DNA of 64,000 bases, taken from NCBI GenBank assembly GCA_963971225.1, contig OZ020268.1, positions 50,208,404 to 50,272,403 of the forward strand, given 5' to 3'. Under the pieces are notes generated by a model that was not told where the DNA came from, did no database searches, and worked only from the letters and a program-made list of their open reading frames with translations. The translations under genes and the position numbers were made by a program. Below are positions 45,780 to 56,609 of this stretch, one piece after another. This DNA is from Melieria omissa (Eukaryota; Arthropoda; Insecta; Diptera; Ulidiidae). Numbering within the stretch: position 1 is the stretch's first letter; each line of letters starts with the position of its first letter.

Positions 45780-46945
45780 AATTTGGATTTATGTTTTATT
45801 TTGCCTCCAGTTTTCTCTAAACGAATGGACATACAAGTATGACCAAACGGACAGGTGAACTAATAGACAAAAGGATGAGTGGATGTGTGAAAATATGTTT
45901 TTTGCAACCTCATAAACATTAAATGCGTTGCAACAACACTTTAAATCGAATATTTAACTTTACAGCTGTAATACTGAGTCTTTTTTCCACGCTCTCTTGC
46001 AACTTTTTATTTTATTATTAATTTACCTTCTCTTGCGGTGCCCTAAAAGTTTGAAATGTCAGCGCGTAAAGTGCAGCTTCACTATTTTTACGCATTCAAA
46101 AAAATAAAAACCGCACATAAAATGCAAAACTAAAAATCGAAAAACTGTCAACAGCATTTAAGGGATTTTCACTGCCAAAGTTGCTGGCTGCACAAAATAT
46201 TCGTAGCAGCCAGCGTCAAGACGGCGCGCTGAAGAATTTGCATATCGCTCATACGCACCGTGAAACTTTTGACTGAAATAACTTAAATTGAAAAACAACG
46301 ACCGCTCTACCGAAACTTTTTCGCTTTGCCTATCATGCACTCAAGTGAGCCAAATACCAAACATGTCCATGCCCAGTGCAGCAACAACTCAGGCACACAC
46401 ACACACACATACAGCAACAGCTGCAATCAATATTGTGTGTGCGTGTCTGTGTGTGTAGCGCGATGTACGTTGCACTGTGCACTGTCAGCAGCGCACATAA
46501 AAGCACTTAAATCTTAATAAAACTTGCAAAGCATTTGACATGCGCCGCCACACAAACATTCACACACACACACGCTCACACAAATGTAAACAAAGAAAGA
46601 GACTTAAGGGCTCAGACACGTCGAGTCATAAACAAGCAGTTGAAAAACAAAAACAACACTTAGGCACTGTATCGCTGGCACAATTCAATCCGCTGCAACC
46701 CCATCAATGAAGTGAGCAACAAATGTTCAAGATGCGATTTGAGTTTGCTTGCCAAAACGTGGCACAAGCTGTGGTACAATGGAAATTGGTGGAATCAGTG
46801 TATATAAAAAGTTGTGTTTGTTAATGTTTTTGTAACAAATTTGGCTTACAAAAACATTACAATAAATTTCAACTGATTTCTAACTAATTTCCAGTTTCTC
46901 ATTAGCGAAATTTGCTTCCAAATTGTTACTAATTTGATTAATTTA
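45780..46945. other. No gene recognised; CA runs
   Basis: Contains CA-rich runs at 46394-46408 and 46560-46572. No family signatures. Confidence 0.5.
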
Positions 46946-46952
46946 ACTAATG

Positions 46953-47412
46953 TAGGTTAGGTTAGGTTAGGTTAAAGTGGCTGCCTAGGCACGGGACTTG
47001 CCGAAAGACACACTTAGGCCACATAAAGGACCCATTGTGATACCACGAAAAGGGAGTGATCTGACTTACTGCAAGTTAAGTGCCTATACAAGCCATTTTG
47101 TTTTGTGGATAAAACTTAGCAAGTCCCTAATGTTGACTGATCTTAGATCATCCAGGTTGTCGAAGAAAGTAGAGCCTAAGGCTTTCCATCTTCGTATAGA
47201 GAGAGCCGGGCAGTGACAAAGGAGGTGACTGATTGACTCTTCCTCCTCCACATTGTGACAGCTGCGGCAAAAGTCCCGACTGTCAAGACCCAATCTGTAG
47301 GCATGACGGCCAAAGGTACAATGTCCCGTAAGAATCGAGACGATCGTACTGATGTGTTGTCTATTGAGCGAGACAAGAATTCTAGTGCACTAATGTCACT
47401 AATTAAGTTTAG
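46953..47412 (-). pseudogene. 3' end of an RNase H-type LINE with GGTTA tail
   Basis: From about 47412 the minus strand reads RILVSLNRQHISTIVSILTG, HCTFGRHAYRLGLDSRDF, CRSCHNVEEEESISHLLCHC, PALSIRRWKALGSTFFDNL and on to FIHKTKWLV with a stop at 47084. This is the zinc-binding tail (C-x2-C, E-E-E, H-x4-C) that follows the RNase H domain in I/LOA/R1-type elements. A 110 bp 3' UTR follows, then a tail of four GGTTA units (46953-46974). The copy is 5'-truncated near 47412, where the frame meets a stop, but the rest is open and well kept, so it is fairly young. It shares GGCCTAAGTGTGTCT and its tail with the SINE at 21296. Confidence 0.85.
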
Positions 47413-47805
47413 TATTATTACGAAAATTAGTTCTGCTGCTTCAATGCAGGCGTAGTTCGTTTCACTAGATTGTGTTCAAAAATAAAACACACCAAAATTC
47501 TTCAACGCAGTTCAAAACTAGCAGTAAATTTATTTAAAATTTTTCACTACTGCTTCACTAGTCACTTTATACTTTGTTTAGCAGCTTTACTTGTCAAAAC
47601 CAAAAGCTTTTCTTGGAGCGCAGCTTGTTCTAGAATTTTTCAGTATTGCCTCGATATGTTTTTGAATATCCCAGTATTGCCGCGAGTAGTCTATGCGATT
47701 GGTCTATTGAAATTACGATGCCCCTAAAAGTATGCCATGCTGAAAGCGCATCTCGTTCTGAAATATCCCAGTCTTGCCTCACCATTACACAGTGAGGGCG
47801 AGTAT
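47413..47805. other. No gene recognised
   Basis: AT-rich spacer between the LINE fragment and the dispersed repeat at 47810; nothing recognised. Confidence 0.5.
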
Positions 47806-47809
47806 TTTT

Positions 47810-47935
47810 TTTTGTTCCTTGTTCACTCCTCTCGGGAGTATAGGGCCTCCACAAGACAGCCTTGTGTTGGTTACATTAATCAGTTGTGTTGTTCTGCCAG
47901 GGTAAGTGATTGGCCTGCCGCAGGTAGTCCTAAGT
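47810..47935 (+). repeat. Dispersed repeat copy B (cognate at 4945-5065)
   Basis: Contains TTTGTTCCTTGTTCACTCCT, CTCGGGAGTATAGGGCCTCC, TGTTGGTTACATTAATCAGT and GTTCTGCCAGGG. It looks like the 3' UTR of a non-LTR element and aligns with the block at 4945. Confidence 0.6.
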
Positions 47936-48025
47936 GATAGAGGGCGAGCATTATCGTCACAATATATTTAAATATATACAAAATTTTAGGAATTGACCTT
48001 CAGATTTCAAATTAGTCAATTTTTG

Positions 48026-48205
48026 ATCCAAAATAGTCCTCAATGTTCCATTGTGAGTCGCAGGCTTAGCTGGTAGCAAGGCTTAGAAGATAGATTTGGT
48101 AGCTACAAGTCTACACTGAAATATTTCTAAAAATATGAAAATTTCTTATCCAAAATAGCCCTCGATTTTCCATTGTGACTCGCCTAGTCGCAGGCTAAGC
48201 CGGTT
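48026..48205 (+). repeat. Duplicated block, about 120 bp apart
   Basis: ATCCAAAATAGTCCTCAATG.TTCCATTGTGAGTCGCAGGCTTAGC at 48029 recurs at about 48149, with a few substitutions and a small insertion before the last 15 bases. Confidence 0.8.
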
Positions 48206-48209
48206 TCAA

Positions 48210-50460
48210 TGATCCCACTACCAGCTGCGCCATCAACGCCAAACAATAGACAGCAGTTGCCGACCATATTGCCGACAAAATTGCAATGCCTTGCTCCCAT
48301 GTCGTCGAGCAGCGCGCCAGTCGTTGCCTGTCGCTTGCACCAACACACACGCACACATTTAAATCGATGCAACACAACACTCTGGGCACACATACAACGA
48401 CACCACAGCACAGTGCCCCTTCCATTTTCTCCCTCTATCTCCCTCCTTTCTCCTTCTCTCTTTTTCCGTCTCTCAGTCTATCTTTTCGGCTGTCGTCTTG
48501 CTACATGCATAAGCAATGGTGACTACAACTAATGCCTGCATCGCCTGTCTGCCGGCTTGCGTTGCTTGTCGTTGCGCTGTGCAATGGTGGCATCAGGCAG
48601 AAAGTGCAGCCAGTAGGCGCCGCTGTCGGTTGTGGTGTTAAGCGCATGTTTACTGCTTGAGATTTGCTTTTTCAGGCAACTCATAAATTTATGTTATCAA
48701 ATATTTGCATATTTTATTAGGCTTTTCGTGCAGCAATTAAGCGTGTACGTGCAGCCGTTGTGTGTATATGTGTGTGTGTTTTGTGCACACTGTGCAATGT
48801 GAATGCATTTCATAAAGTGTCTCAACATTTCAGATTCAGCGGAATTCTGCATGCGGCCAACTTATTTCACGCCTTGTGGCAATGCCACAAATTGAGATCT
48901 GCCTGAGTGCATGAAAATCAAAACGAGATATCTCTATAATTTGATGCATAAAACAAGGCAATTATTATTCCGAATGTCAGTTAAGTTTTAAGTTGTTTCA
49001 AGTTTTTTAAGTTTTAATATTTATTGTTCTAAACTCTGACTTTAACTCAATCGAGACGGTTTATTATTGAAAACCACATTGTTAGACTCTGACTTTTTAT
49101 ATAAACCATGTTTGATTAGATTGAAATGGCTGGGTAGATCTTACGCTACACATATGAGAAGAAAAATAAGCTTTCCCTGAAACTCAATTATATTGTCGAA
49201 CCATTTGGACAATGCTATGAGCCTAAGCAGATCTTTAACATCTACGTAGACTATCTTCGGGAGGTTTCGTTGTGTGTCCTATTGTGTATAGCTTTCTTCT
49301 ACGCTTTCTTGCTCTTCTCACACGCTCACAGTTTCTGCAATAGTCTGCTTGAATTAAATAGCCTGAAGGCGTATGTTTCAATGAGCCAGATTATGAGTTC
49401 TGGCGCATAGTTTAACAAATCTAAGTGATTTTTTTTATAATACAAATAAGTGTGACATTTTTCTCATCATTCTGTATCAGTTTTGTAGAAATCTATACGT
49501 TTTAGTATTTTTGAAGAATTTAAGAAAGAGATCTATATATGAAGTTTCTTTTAATGCCAGCCCAAATCTAAGTGGGAAGGCGTGGCAAAAAAATTATATT
49601 ATTAGAAATCTAACAGATCTAAGTATAATATAAAAAAACATAAACCTGAGATTACATGGGGTTATCGTAAAACAAATTGCAAACATTACTCATTTCAATG
49701 ATTCGATATCAAAGGTATAAAATGGTTTAAACGTGGCCAGTGGTTTACCTACCAGATCCTTATCTTGAAGGCTAAGAGACGTTGTGTCTTTTTTATCCAG
49801 ATTTCCCGCTATGCAGTTAATTAATTTGTACCAGCGACCAGGCACCCAAATTACGTGAGCACTGCTAACTCATCTCGTTAAAAGCTTCGCGGCACCGAGT
49901 AAGAGATTTAGTGTGGTCTTTGCATAGTTGCAAAACTCAAAAGTTCTGATGTAAATTAACCCTCAAATGCATATTCAAATTTAACCCCGATAAAATATTT
50001 TGAAAGTGGTTTTCTGTGTTAAAAAGAAAAACTGTTGATGTTTATTTAGCAAACGTGAAAATAATTCATGCATTTGAGAGTTATGTTCCACATAAAAAAT
50101 TTGAAACATTATTTAGATTTTATGTTCAGAAATCCAGGCAGTAAAAGTATTGAAAAAACTAAAATGCCAAATGCCACTCAACAGAAAAAATCTGCAACTT
50201 GGAACCCCAAAGAATGGCAAAACTAATAGATAGACTCAACCTAAAGGTTAAACCCCCAAAGCTTTCAACAAACATAACCACTGCTCGACGTGCTTAGTAG
50301 CTTTAAACAATAAAAATAATAAAAGAGCGAAGAAAATTGTTTTAACCTCAAACAAATGAAACTTCATTCCAGCCCTCTGGTTGAATGTCTCGAACGTTAC
50401 AATACTTTGTATTTTTTTACCGAAAAGAACTATATACTTAAATCTGAACTGAATGAATCA
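48210..50460. other. No gene recognised
   Basis: The first 400 bp is less AT-rich with CA and CTCCCT runs and overlapping frames on both strands (up to 107 codons) that I read as compositional. The rest is AT-rich without signatures. Confidence 0.5.
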
Positions 50461-50466
50461 TTAAAA

Positions 50467-50870
50467 TTGATTCAGTAATTTCTGTGATACATTCTCACTT
50501 ACGACATTTACAAAAGTTGATAACCTCACAACTTTGTTTGTATAAAAGACGCCTTTTGGTAAAAGGTCTTAAAACTTTAATTAATTTTCTATTTTTTGCA
50601 CTAAAAAATGCTTTTCAAAGTTGAATAAATATTTCAAATAGATTCAGTATTTTCCGAGAAACGTTGTGATCTCCTTTACGAGATTTACAAAAGTTGATAA
50701 CCTCACAACTTTGTATAAAAAACGCCTTTTGGTGAAATGTTTTGAAACTTTAATTGATTTGGTATTTTTTGCACTGAAAAATGCTCTACAAAGTTAAATA
50801 AATAGTTCAAATAGATTAATCAGTATCTGAGATACGTTGGGGTCTCACTTATGGCATTTACAAGTGGGCA
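50467..50870 (+). repeat. Tandem repeat, about 172 bp unit, 2.3 copies
   Basis: Units begin near 50469, 50641 and 50814 (partial). Each has ATTTACAAAAGTTGATAACC, TCACAACTTTGT, CGCCTTTTGGT and TTTTTTGCACT.AAAAATGCT. Confidence 0.88.
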
Positions 50871-52040
50871 GCAAATTTCATAGAAAACTGCTTGTTTTGC
50901 ATGGCAGCCTTTTTACGAGTTGCAGATAGAAGGTGGGTATATTTGGAAGAAACATTTGAAAGGAAAAATAAATGGAGGCCAACCTTACATTTGATACGTT
51001 TAGATGGAAGCTGAGAGCAGTGAGAGCACATTTTATAAAAACAATCAGTTCGTATGGGATTCCCATTAATATTGAAGATAGAAGGCAAGTATATTCGGTA
51101 GAAATGTTCAAAATAGAAAAATAAGGTCAGTCAGTCATAGATATTAACCTTCTAAGAGCAACTTCTGAGCAGTTGTGATGCAATTTGCTGCATTTACTGG
51201 CACTTTTTTGCACTTTGAACTAAATGCAACGACATCTACCTTCACTCTAGCATGAAAATTTTTGGGTTCACACATATTTTTGTGAACTAAATTCATAAAG
51301 GAAAGGTTTCAAAGTTTTGAGAACGCATTGTTAAGAATCTTCTTCTTCGTGGTCTAAATGTCGCTTCACTATTTATAAATTTCAATTTGCTTAGTGCCGA
51401 AATATTGTATTTCAATGCTCTTTAAAATTGGTTTTGTTGTTATGAAAGCTTTTAATCACAGTGAAAACATCAAACTTGATCGTTGCTTAGCCGACAGCAG
51501 TTTTAAAGACGCAGTGTCCATACAGCTTTCATTGACAAAAACATGTGTTTACATGCGTGCACATGCCGACATATGCAGTTTGAGTGCTCAAAATAGTGCA
51601 TCCTGCCAAACCGACCAAATGCCCGTCAGCAGCATAATATGGCCGCAGCGAGTCGTCTTCCTACTGCTTGACGATCAACACGTTTTCCCAATACACGAAC
51701 ACACAAACATTGACAATGTAAACGTATATATAGTTGCATGTGTATGTATGTATGAGTGTATGAGTGCATGCATTTATGTATGTCCAATGTGTGCACTTTG
51801 TATGTCTGCATTGTGCGTGTGTGTATGTGTGTTCGAGTGGCTTTTTCTAAACGAGTCGACTAATTGGCCACAATTTGCTGGCCAACAGCTAAAATCTTAC
51901 AACACAAAAATGTGAAAACGGGTAAAAATCCAGTTGAACTGGATGCAGTAAACGACATGTTGTTGTTGGTAGCAGTGCGGCACTGTAGCCTGCTGCGCTA
52001 TGGTTCGTTTGCGGCAAATGCACATGAAATTAATTACCAA
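50871..52040. other. No gene recognised; TATG/TGTG-rich patch
   Basis: A 173-codon plus-strand frame (51394-51915) is the longest open frame here. Its C-terminal half is Cys/Val/Met-rich and encoded by TGTATG/TGTGTG repeats, and the rest matches no family I know. I do not call it a gene. A small duplication (AGATAGAAGG..GTATATT) occurs at 50925 and 51078. Confidence 0.5.
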
Positions 52041-52265
52041 CCTAAATGTATGCAATAAGAAACGTGTGCAACAGACTTGCACACTCACACACCTAGAAAT
52101 ACAAACTTGCAGTGCAGTAGAAGGAGGGTTTTGGGCGAGTGAAAGTCTCACAGCCTAAATGTATGTAATAAGAAACGTGTACAGCAGGCTTGCACTCACA
52201 TACATCTATAATCAGAAATTTGCAGTGCAGTAGAACAAGGGTTATTTATAAAAGTCTTAAGCCTT
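52041..52265 (+). repeat. Tandem duplication, 113 bp unit
   Basis: CCTAAATGTATGCAATAAGA at 52041 recurs with one change at 52154, and the following bases (AACGTGT.CA.CAG.CTTGCA, TTGCAGTGCAGTAGAA) also match. Two copies, moderately diverged. Confidence 0.88.
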
Positions 52266-52269
52266 AAAC

Positions 52270-53360
52270 AATCTCACACTTCAGCTTTCAATGCTTCTAC
52301 CTTCTCCAACAACCAAAAAACCAATACACAAACATATATCGAGGCGCGCGGCACGCAGCAACTCAACTCGATTACAACGCTCCAACTGTACAGCGCGGAC
52401 TTTGCAATGTACTCTATTTTGTAAATGTGTGTGTGTGTGTGTGCACGGCCGTCGAGATGGAAGTGGACGCAATGCCGCAGCAGCAACGCCAAATGGGGTC
52501 AATACGCCGCCACATGCAGCCAACTATCTCTCAGCCTAGCAGCCAGTTATCCAAACTCATTCATACACACACATACACACACACACACAAACACACAGTG
52601 GCAGTTTTTTGCACCTATCACATTTATGTGCGTCTGTCGCACAGTTTCATGCAATTTCCAACAATTTTGTATTTTTATTTTTTCGTTTTATTTTCTTTTT
52701 TCTTTTTTCTTTTTTTCTCATTTATTTTTGTTTTAAAACACTTTATTCCAACACTGTCCATGTTCTCACAGCTGTCGTTTTCGTTACGTTCGTTCGCTTC
52801 ATCGTACAACAACGACAATTACAAATTGTGTCATTTATTGTTACTGTCGTTTTTGTCCGTTCTTCTTCTTGTTTTTCTTCATCTCTCTCTTTTTATTGTT
52901 TACCATCAGCCTTAACAGCATCGACAATTGCACAATTGGCTGGCAATTTCTTTGCTCGCGCGCCCATTCGATAGGCCCAATACTGATCCTTGCACCCCTT
53001 CTCTGCTATGCTCCACTTGCATTGCTTTTATTTGCATTGCCAACTTGATTCATATTTCAATAGTGTGTGAAATTCACAGTTGTTTGCTTTCAATTAAAAT
53101 AAATTCTTAACAATTTTTCGCCCTCACATTGTGTTATTTGTTGAAAATGAATTTAAAGGAAATTATTCTACTATGGAAATATTACTGATACTTGCATGCA
53201 ATTATAATTTAAATTTATTTAAATATTGACTTCAACATGCGTCAAATATATGTAGCAAATTTGCTGTCAGTCGGCAAAGGCTACTAAAATCGTTTGGCAA
53301 TGCAGAAAGAAACTTACAGATTAGGACAAACAAAACAAGTATAAGCATAGCAATTCAGAA
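52270..53360. other. No gene recognised; GT, CA and TTTTC runs
   Basis: (GT)n at 52424-52443, CA runs at 52562-52600 and a T/C-rich block at 52660-52740. Overlapping frames (up to 162 codons) span these runs in all plus frames, the mark of low complexity rather than coding. Confidence 0.55.
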
Positions 53361-53367
53361 CAGTTAA

Positions 53368-53407
53368 GACATTATCTCTTAAGTATCTTTACTTAAGAGA
53401 GAATGTC
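53368..53407. repeat. 40 bp hairpin
   Basis: GACATTATCTCTTAAGTA and TTACTTAAGAGAGAATGTC are inverse of each other with one mismatch and a 3-4 base loop. It lies about 50 bp left of the Tc1/mariner element. Confidence 0.85.
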
Positions 53408-53454
53408 ACAAACAAACCTTTTACGCTTAGCAAAATTAAAGTGGGGAAAGTATA

Positions 53455-54074
53455 GGGTGTTTTTTTAGAGGTTTGTTTTTCGAATAGAGATAAAACATTT
53501 TTTTGGTATTTTGTGGTCAAATCTGGCAACTCGAATGTCATTTATGTTCAGTTTGGTTTGCCATTTCATCATGAACAGGTTGACAAAAGAACAACGCTTG
53601 CAAATCGTGCAAATTTATTTCGAAAATAATGGTTCAGTTCGCGAAGTTTACCGCAAGCTCCGTCCATTTTATGGTCGACATAATCGTCCATCAGAGCAAA
53701 ATCGGTCCATCCATCGGTTAACCATGGGTCGTTTTCGCACTAAGTTTACTCTATGTGATAATACGCATCCGCAGAGACGTCGAACAGTGCGCACCGAAGA
53801 AACAATTGCCGCTGTAGAGCAAAATGTTGAAGAGGACCCGAATGAATCGATTCGCAACCGTGCACAGCAATTGGAGCTTTGTCAAAGTGGTTGAAAATTG
53901 GACCTGTAGAATTGGCTTTATTCGAGCCAGCCGCGGCGGCCACATGCCCGAAATCATATTTAAACATTAATGGCATAAAATTATCCTTCCAATAAAGCCA
54001 AATTGATGGACATTAAAACTATTTTCTTGTGTTTTATTTCAATTCGAAGTTCTATACCTCTAAAAAAAACACCC
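53455..54074 (+). mobile_element. 620 bp internally deleted Tc1/mariner element
   Basis: The left end GGGTGTTTTTTTAGAGGT and the inverse right end GGGTGTTTTTTTTAGAGGT are terminal inverted repeats, flanked by TA on both sides (53453-53454 and 54075-54076). TA is the target duplication of this superfamily. The element keeps only the two ends of a transposase gene. A full element of this kind would be about 1.2-1.4 kb, so roughly half is missing. The well-preserved termini suggest it could be moved by an active relative. Confidence 0.93.
53571..53970 (+). pseudogene. Remnant transposase: N-terminal DNA-binding part joined to the C-terminal tail
   Basis: From the ATG at 53571 the frame reads MNRLTKEQRLQIVQIYFENN, a first helix-turn-helix as in Tc1/mariner transposases. 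It continues through RKLRPFYGRHNRPSE, FRTKFTLCDNTHPQRRRTVR and TEETIAAVEQNVEEDPNESI to QLELCQS and a stop at 53892-53894. Past that point, in another frame, the end of the protein is visible: VENWTCRIGFIRASRGGHMP then EIIFKH and a stop at 53968-53970. The catalytic DDE/D core (about 200 residues) is deleted, so no active enzyme can be made. The N-terminal 107 residues could still give a DNA-binding peptide if expressed. I prefer the start at 53571 to the earlier in-frame ATGs, because the conserved protein begins there. Confidence 0.88.
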
Positions 54075-54079
54075 TATAG

Positions 54080-54377
54080 TAGTAGTAGAAGTGGAAAGTA
54101 AAAAACTTAGTTGATTTTGTTAGAGCCAACATTAAAAAGCTTAGTTCTCCATGGCGTGTGAATAACATTTTTGATTACTGATTATAGCAAATGTTACTTA
54201 TACGCACGAAATCATATTCTCCATGGCGTATGAGTAACATTTTTGATTGTTGATTGACCATGCGGAGTGTTACTTATACGCACTGTAGTGCAGTGCTTTG
54301 CAAATTTTAAATGCAAGACTTGTAGAAAGAAACAAAAGACACCGGTGCACAGTGAGACTCACATTTGAGATGAATAA
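54080..54377 (+). repeat. Two 72 bp units with internal inverted motifs
   Basis: CTCCATGGCGTGTGAATAAC (54147) and CTCCATGGCGTATGAGTAAC (54219) begin two tandem units. Each also contains GTTACTTATACGCAC in inverse orientation, so each unit can fold. GCGTATGAGT is the marker also seen at 9996 and 14396-14960. The rest of the interval shows nothing. Confidence 0.75.
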
Positions 54378-54379
54378 TT

Positions 54380-54655
54380 TAGAAAAATGAAATGAAATAA
54401 AAGAACTTAAATAAATAAATAACAAAACATAAATAAATAAAACATAAAATCAACTTAAAATTAAATAAAATAAAATCAATCAAACAATATAATATAAAAT
54501 AAAATAAAATAAAATAAAATAAAATAAAAAAATAAAATCAATCAAACAAAATAAAATAAAATAAAACATAAATAAAATAAAATAATACAAAATAAAACAA
54601 AATATAACTAAATTAAAAAAAACAAAATAAATAAAATACAACCAGAAAACAATAA
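54380..54655. repeat. (AAAAT)n-rich low-complexity block
   Basis: AAAT/AAAAT/AATA repeats with occasional C, including two ATCAATCAAAC interruptions. Confidence 0.92.
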
Positions 54656-54659
54656 ACAG

Positions 54660-56515
54660 AAAAGTTTGACAATCGCTTCTTTAAAAATCACATATTTCCG
54701 CAATTGCATTCATTGTGGCAACAATTAATTTAATTGCCATAATTTTACCAAGAATTCTTGAATGAAATTCTTGCCAAATATGTAATTTGAAAAATAGATG
54801 AACACAATTCTTGGCTGGCAAAATAATGTGTAAGGCAGTAAACAACATTTGATGCAGCTATCAATTAGAGTGTGACGGTGTGTATAAAAGCACATATATT
54901 ATGCAACTGAATATATGTATATATATAATTGCTAATGCGCCCTTGCACACAGACAAAGACAGGCAGACAGGTGCTGTAAATAGCTGCGGCAAGAGTAATA
55001 ACTTTCATTTATTTGATGCCAAAAAAGGAGCAGCTGACGCTGTTATATCGTGAATACTATTCATGTGATTGCGGGTACATGCTGTGCATATGTGTGTGGC
55101 AATTTGTGCCAAAAAACGACAAACAAACACTTGACTGACTTCTTTCTTTTTTTTTGTGGCCAAAATTGGGTCAAACTGTTGCGATACACAAATTCACAAG
55201 CACACTTACAACACAAACACACAAACCACATACAAACACATCATGCACACACACACTCACTCCTATAGTATTTTTTGTCAACCTTTGCCAACCCACACTC
55301 CCACTGAATTCAGTTCGCGAGATTTGTCTGCAGGCGCCGATATGATTGTACGACAGAAAGTGACATTTGATTTGGCACATGGAATGCTTATTGCGTGCGC
55401 GGGGCACATTCCACATATGCACTGCTGACGTCGTGGCTGGCGGCGCTGGTGGCAAGTGTCGCTGCGCGATAAGCTTTGGAACAGTTGGCAGCGCGCAAAT
55501 AAAAACACGTGTAAACGACGGCGCTCGCAATACACATGTAAATGCAGTAACAACAATATCAACAAAAACCGCAAATGCGAAAAACCGCAGAAATTTGTTC
55601 TCAAGCCATTCATTGACTGGCATGGCATGGTCTGTGTGTGTGAGTGTGTGTATGTGCGTTGAGGCGTTATTGGCGCGCTTAAGGCCAATTGCTGTGCTTA
55701 CACCTGTGTGGCTTAAAATATATATATATACATACATCTATATGTTAATATGTCAATTTATATGTAAGCATTTATATATATATGAGCCCATCATATGCAC
55801 ACGTGTGCTTTCCACTTTCATTCGCCGCACATTCAACGTGTGCAACTGTCGCTGTCGCTTTTAATTAAAAATAGTCAAAAGAAATAAAAAAGAAACGAAG
55901 CGTAAAGGTGCAATAAGCATAACTGATATGTTCAAGTGCTCAAGTGCTGTGTTTTTTTCCCCCAGACTTTACTTGATTTTGCGTCCTTTGCCGCTTTTGA
56001 CATGTGCCGAGCAGCAACGGCTGACAGACATTGGCCTAATTGCGTTGTTCTTGTGAAAAGTTAATGACTTAAACAAACAGTTGCGAAACAGCAAAACTTG
56101 AGCTCCATGCAAAAGCAAACGTATTGGGAATTTGAAAGAGATTCAGTTGAAACTTTAGATGACCATTTGACATTTGTGGTCAACAAAACTTGACTTAGGT
56201 GAGCATTTTTTAAAGTTTGATGCAAGTTTTTTGTCAGATATCGAAACTATTTTTTTGGGAGGAGGTCGGAAGTTTTCGAAACATGCAGCTGAACCAACTG
56301 TGTGCAACTTTATGCCGGATTCTGACTGACTCAAAACCACCCTTTGATCTCTGCGGAACTACCAATGTGTCTCAGATTGAAACTCATTTAATATCATTGT
56401 GAGAAAAAATTTCATATCTCAAATGACTCGACCTGACATTGTCTAAACGAGTCGCCAACTTGAGTGATTATTAAGAATTTATTCTTCTTACATATTGTAG
56501 AGTACTCTTCAATAT
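54660..56515. other. No gene recognised; CA/TG runs
   Basis: CA-rich run at 55199-55260, TG run near 55630-55660 and TATA runs near 55720-55790. Overlapping frames on both strands (up to 188 codons, minus 55737-55171) cross these runs and have no recognisable domain. Confidence 0.55.
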
Positions 56516-56516
56516 C

Positions 56517-56606
56517 AATTAAAATAAAATAAAATAAAATAAATTAAAATAAAATAAAATAAAATAAAATAAAATAAAATAAAATAAAATAAAATAAAAT
56601 AAAATA
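56517..56606. repeat. (AAAAT)n microsatellite
   Basis: About 18 units of AAAAT with one imperfect unit near 56541. Confidence 0.97.
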
Positions 56607-56609
56607 CAA

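Noticed and set aside
46953..46974. Interstitial telomeric repeat
   Set aside because: The TTAGG-like run sits exactly at the 3' end of a LINE fragment, and similar runs end other LINE/SINE copies, so it is a retroelement tail.
51394..51915. 173-codon plus-strand open frame
   Set aside because: The C-terminal half is coded by TGTATG/TGTG microsatellite and the N-terminal half has no recognisable domain; other frames nearby are open as well.
52427..52915. 162-codon plus-strand frame
   Set aside because: Spans GT, CA and TTTTC low-complexity sequence, with long runs of Phe, Thr and His.
55171..55737. 188-codon minus-strand frame and the overlapping 165-codon plus-strand frame
   Set aside because: Both cross CA/TG runs, overlap each other antisense, and show no conserved motifs.
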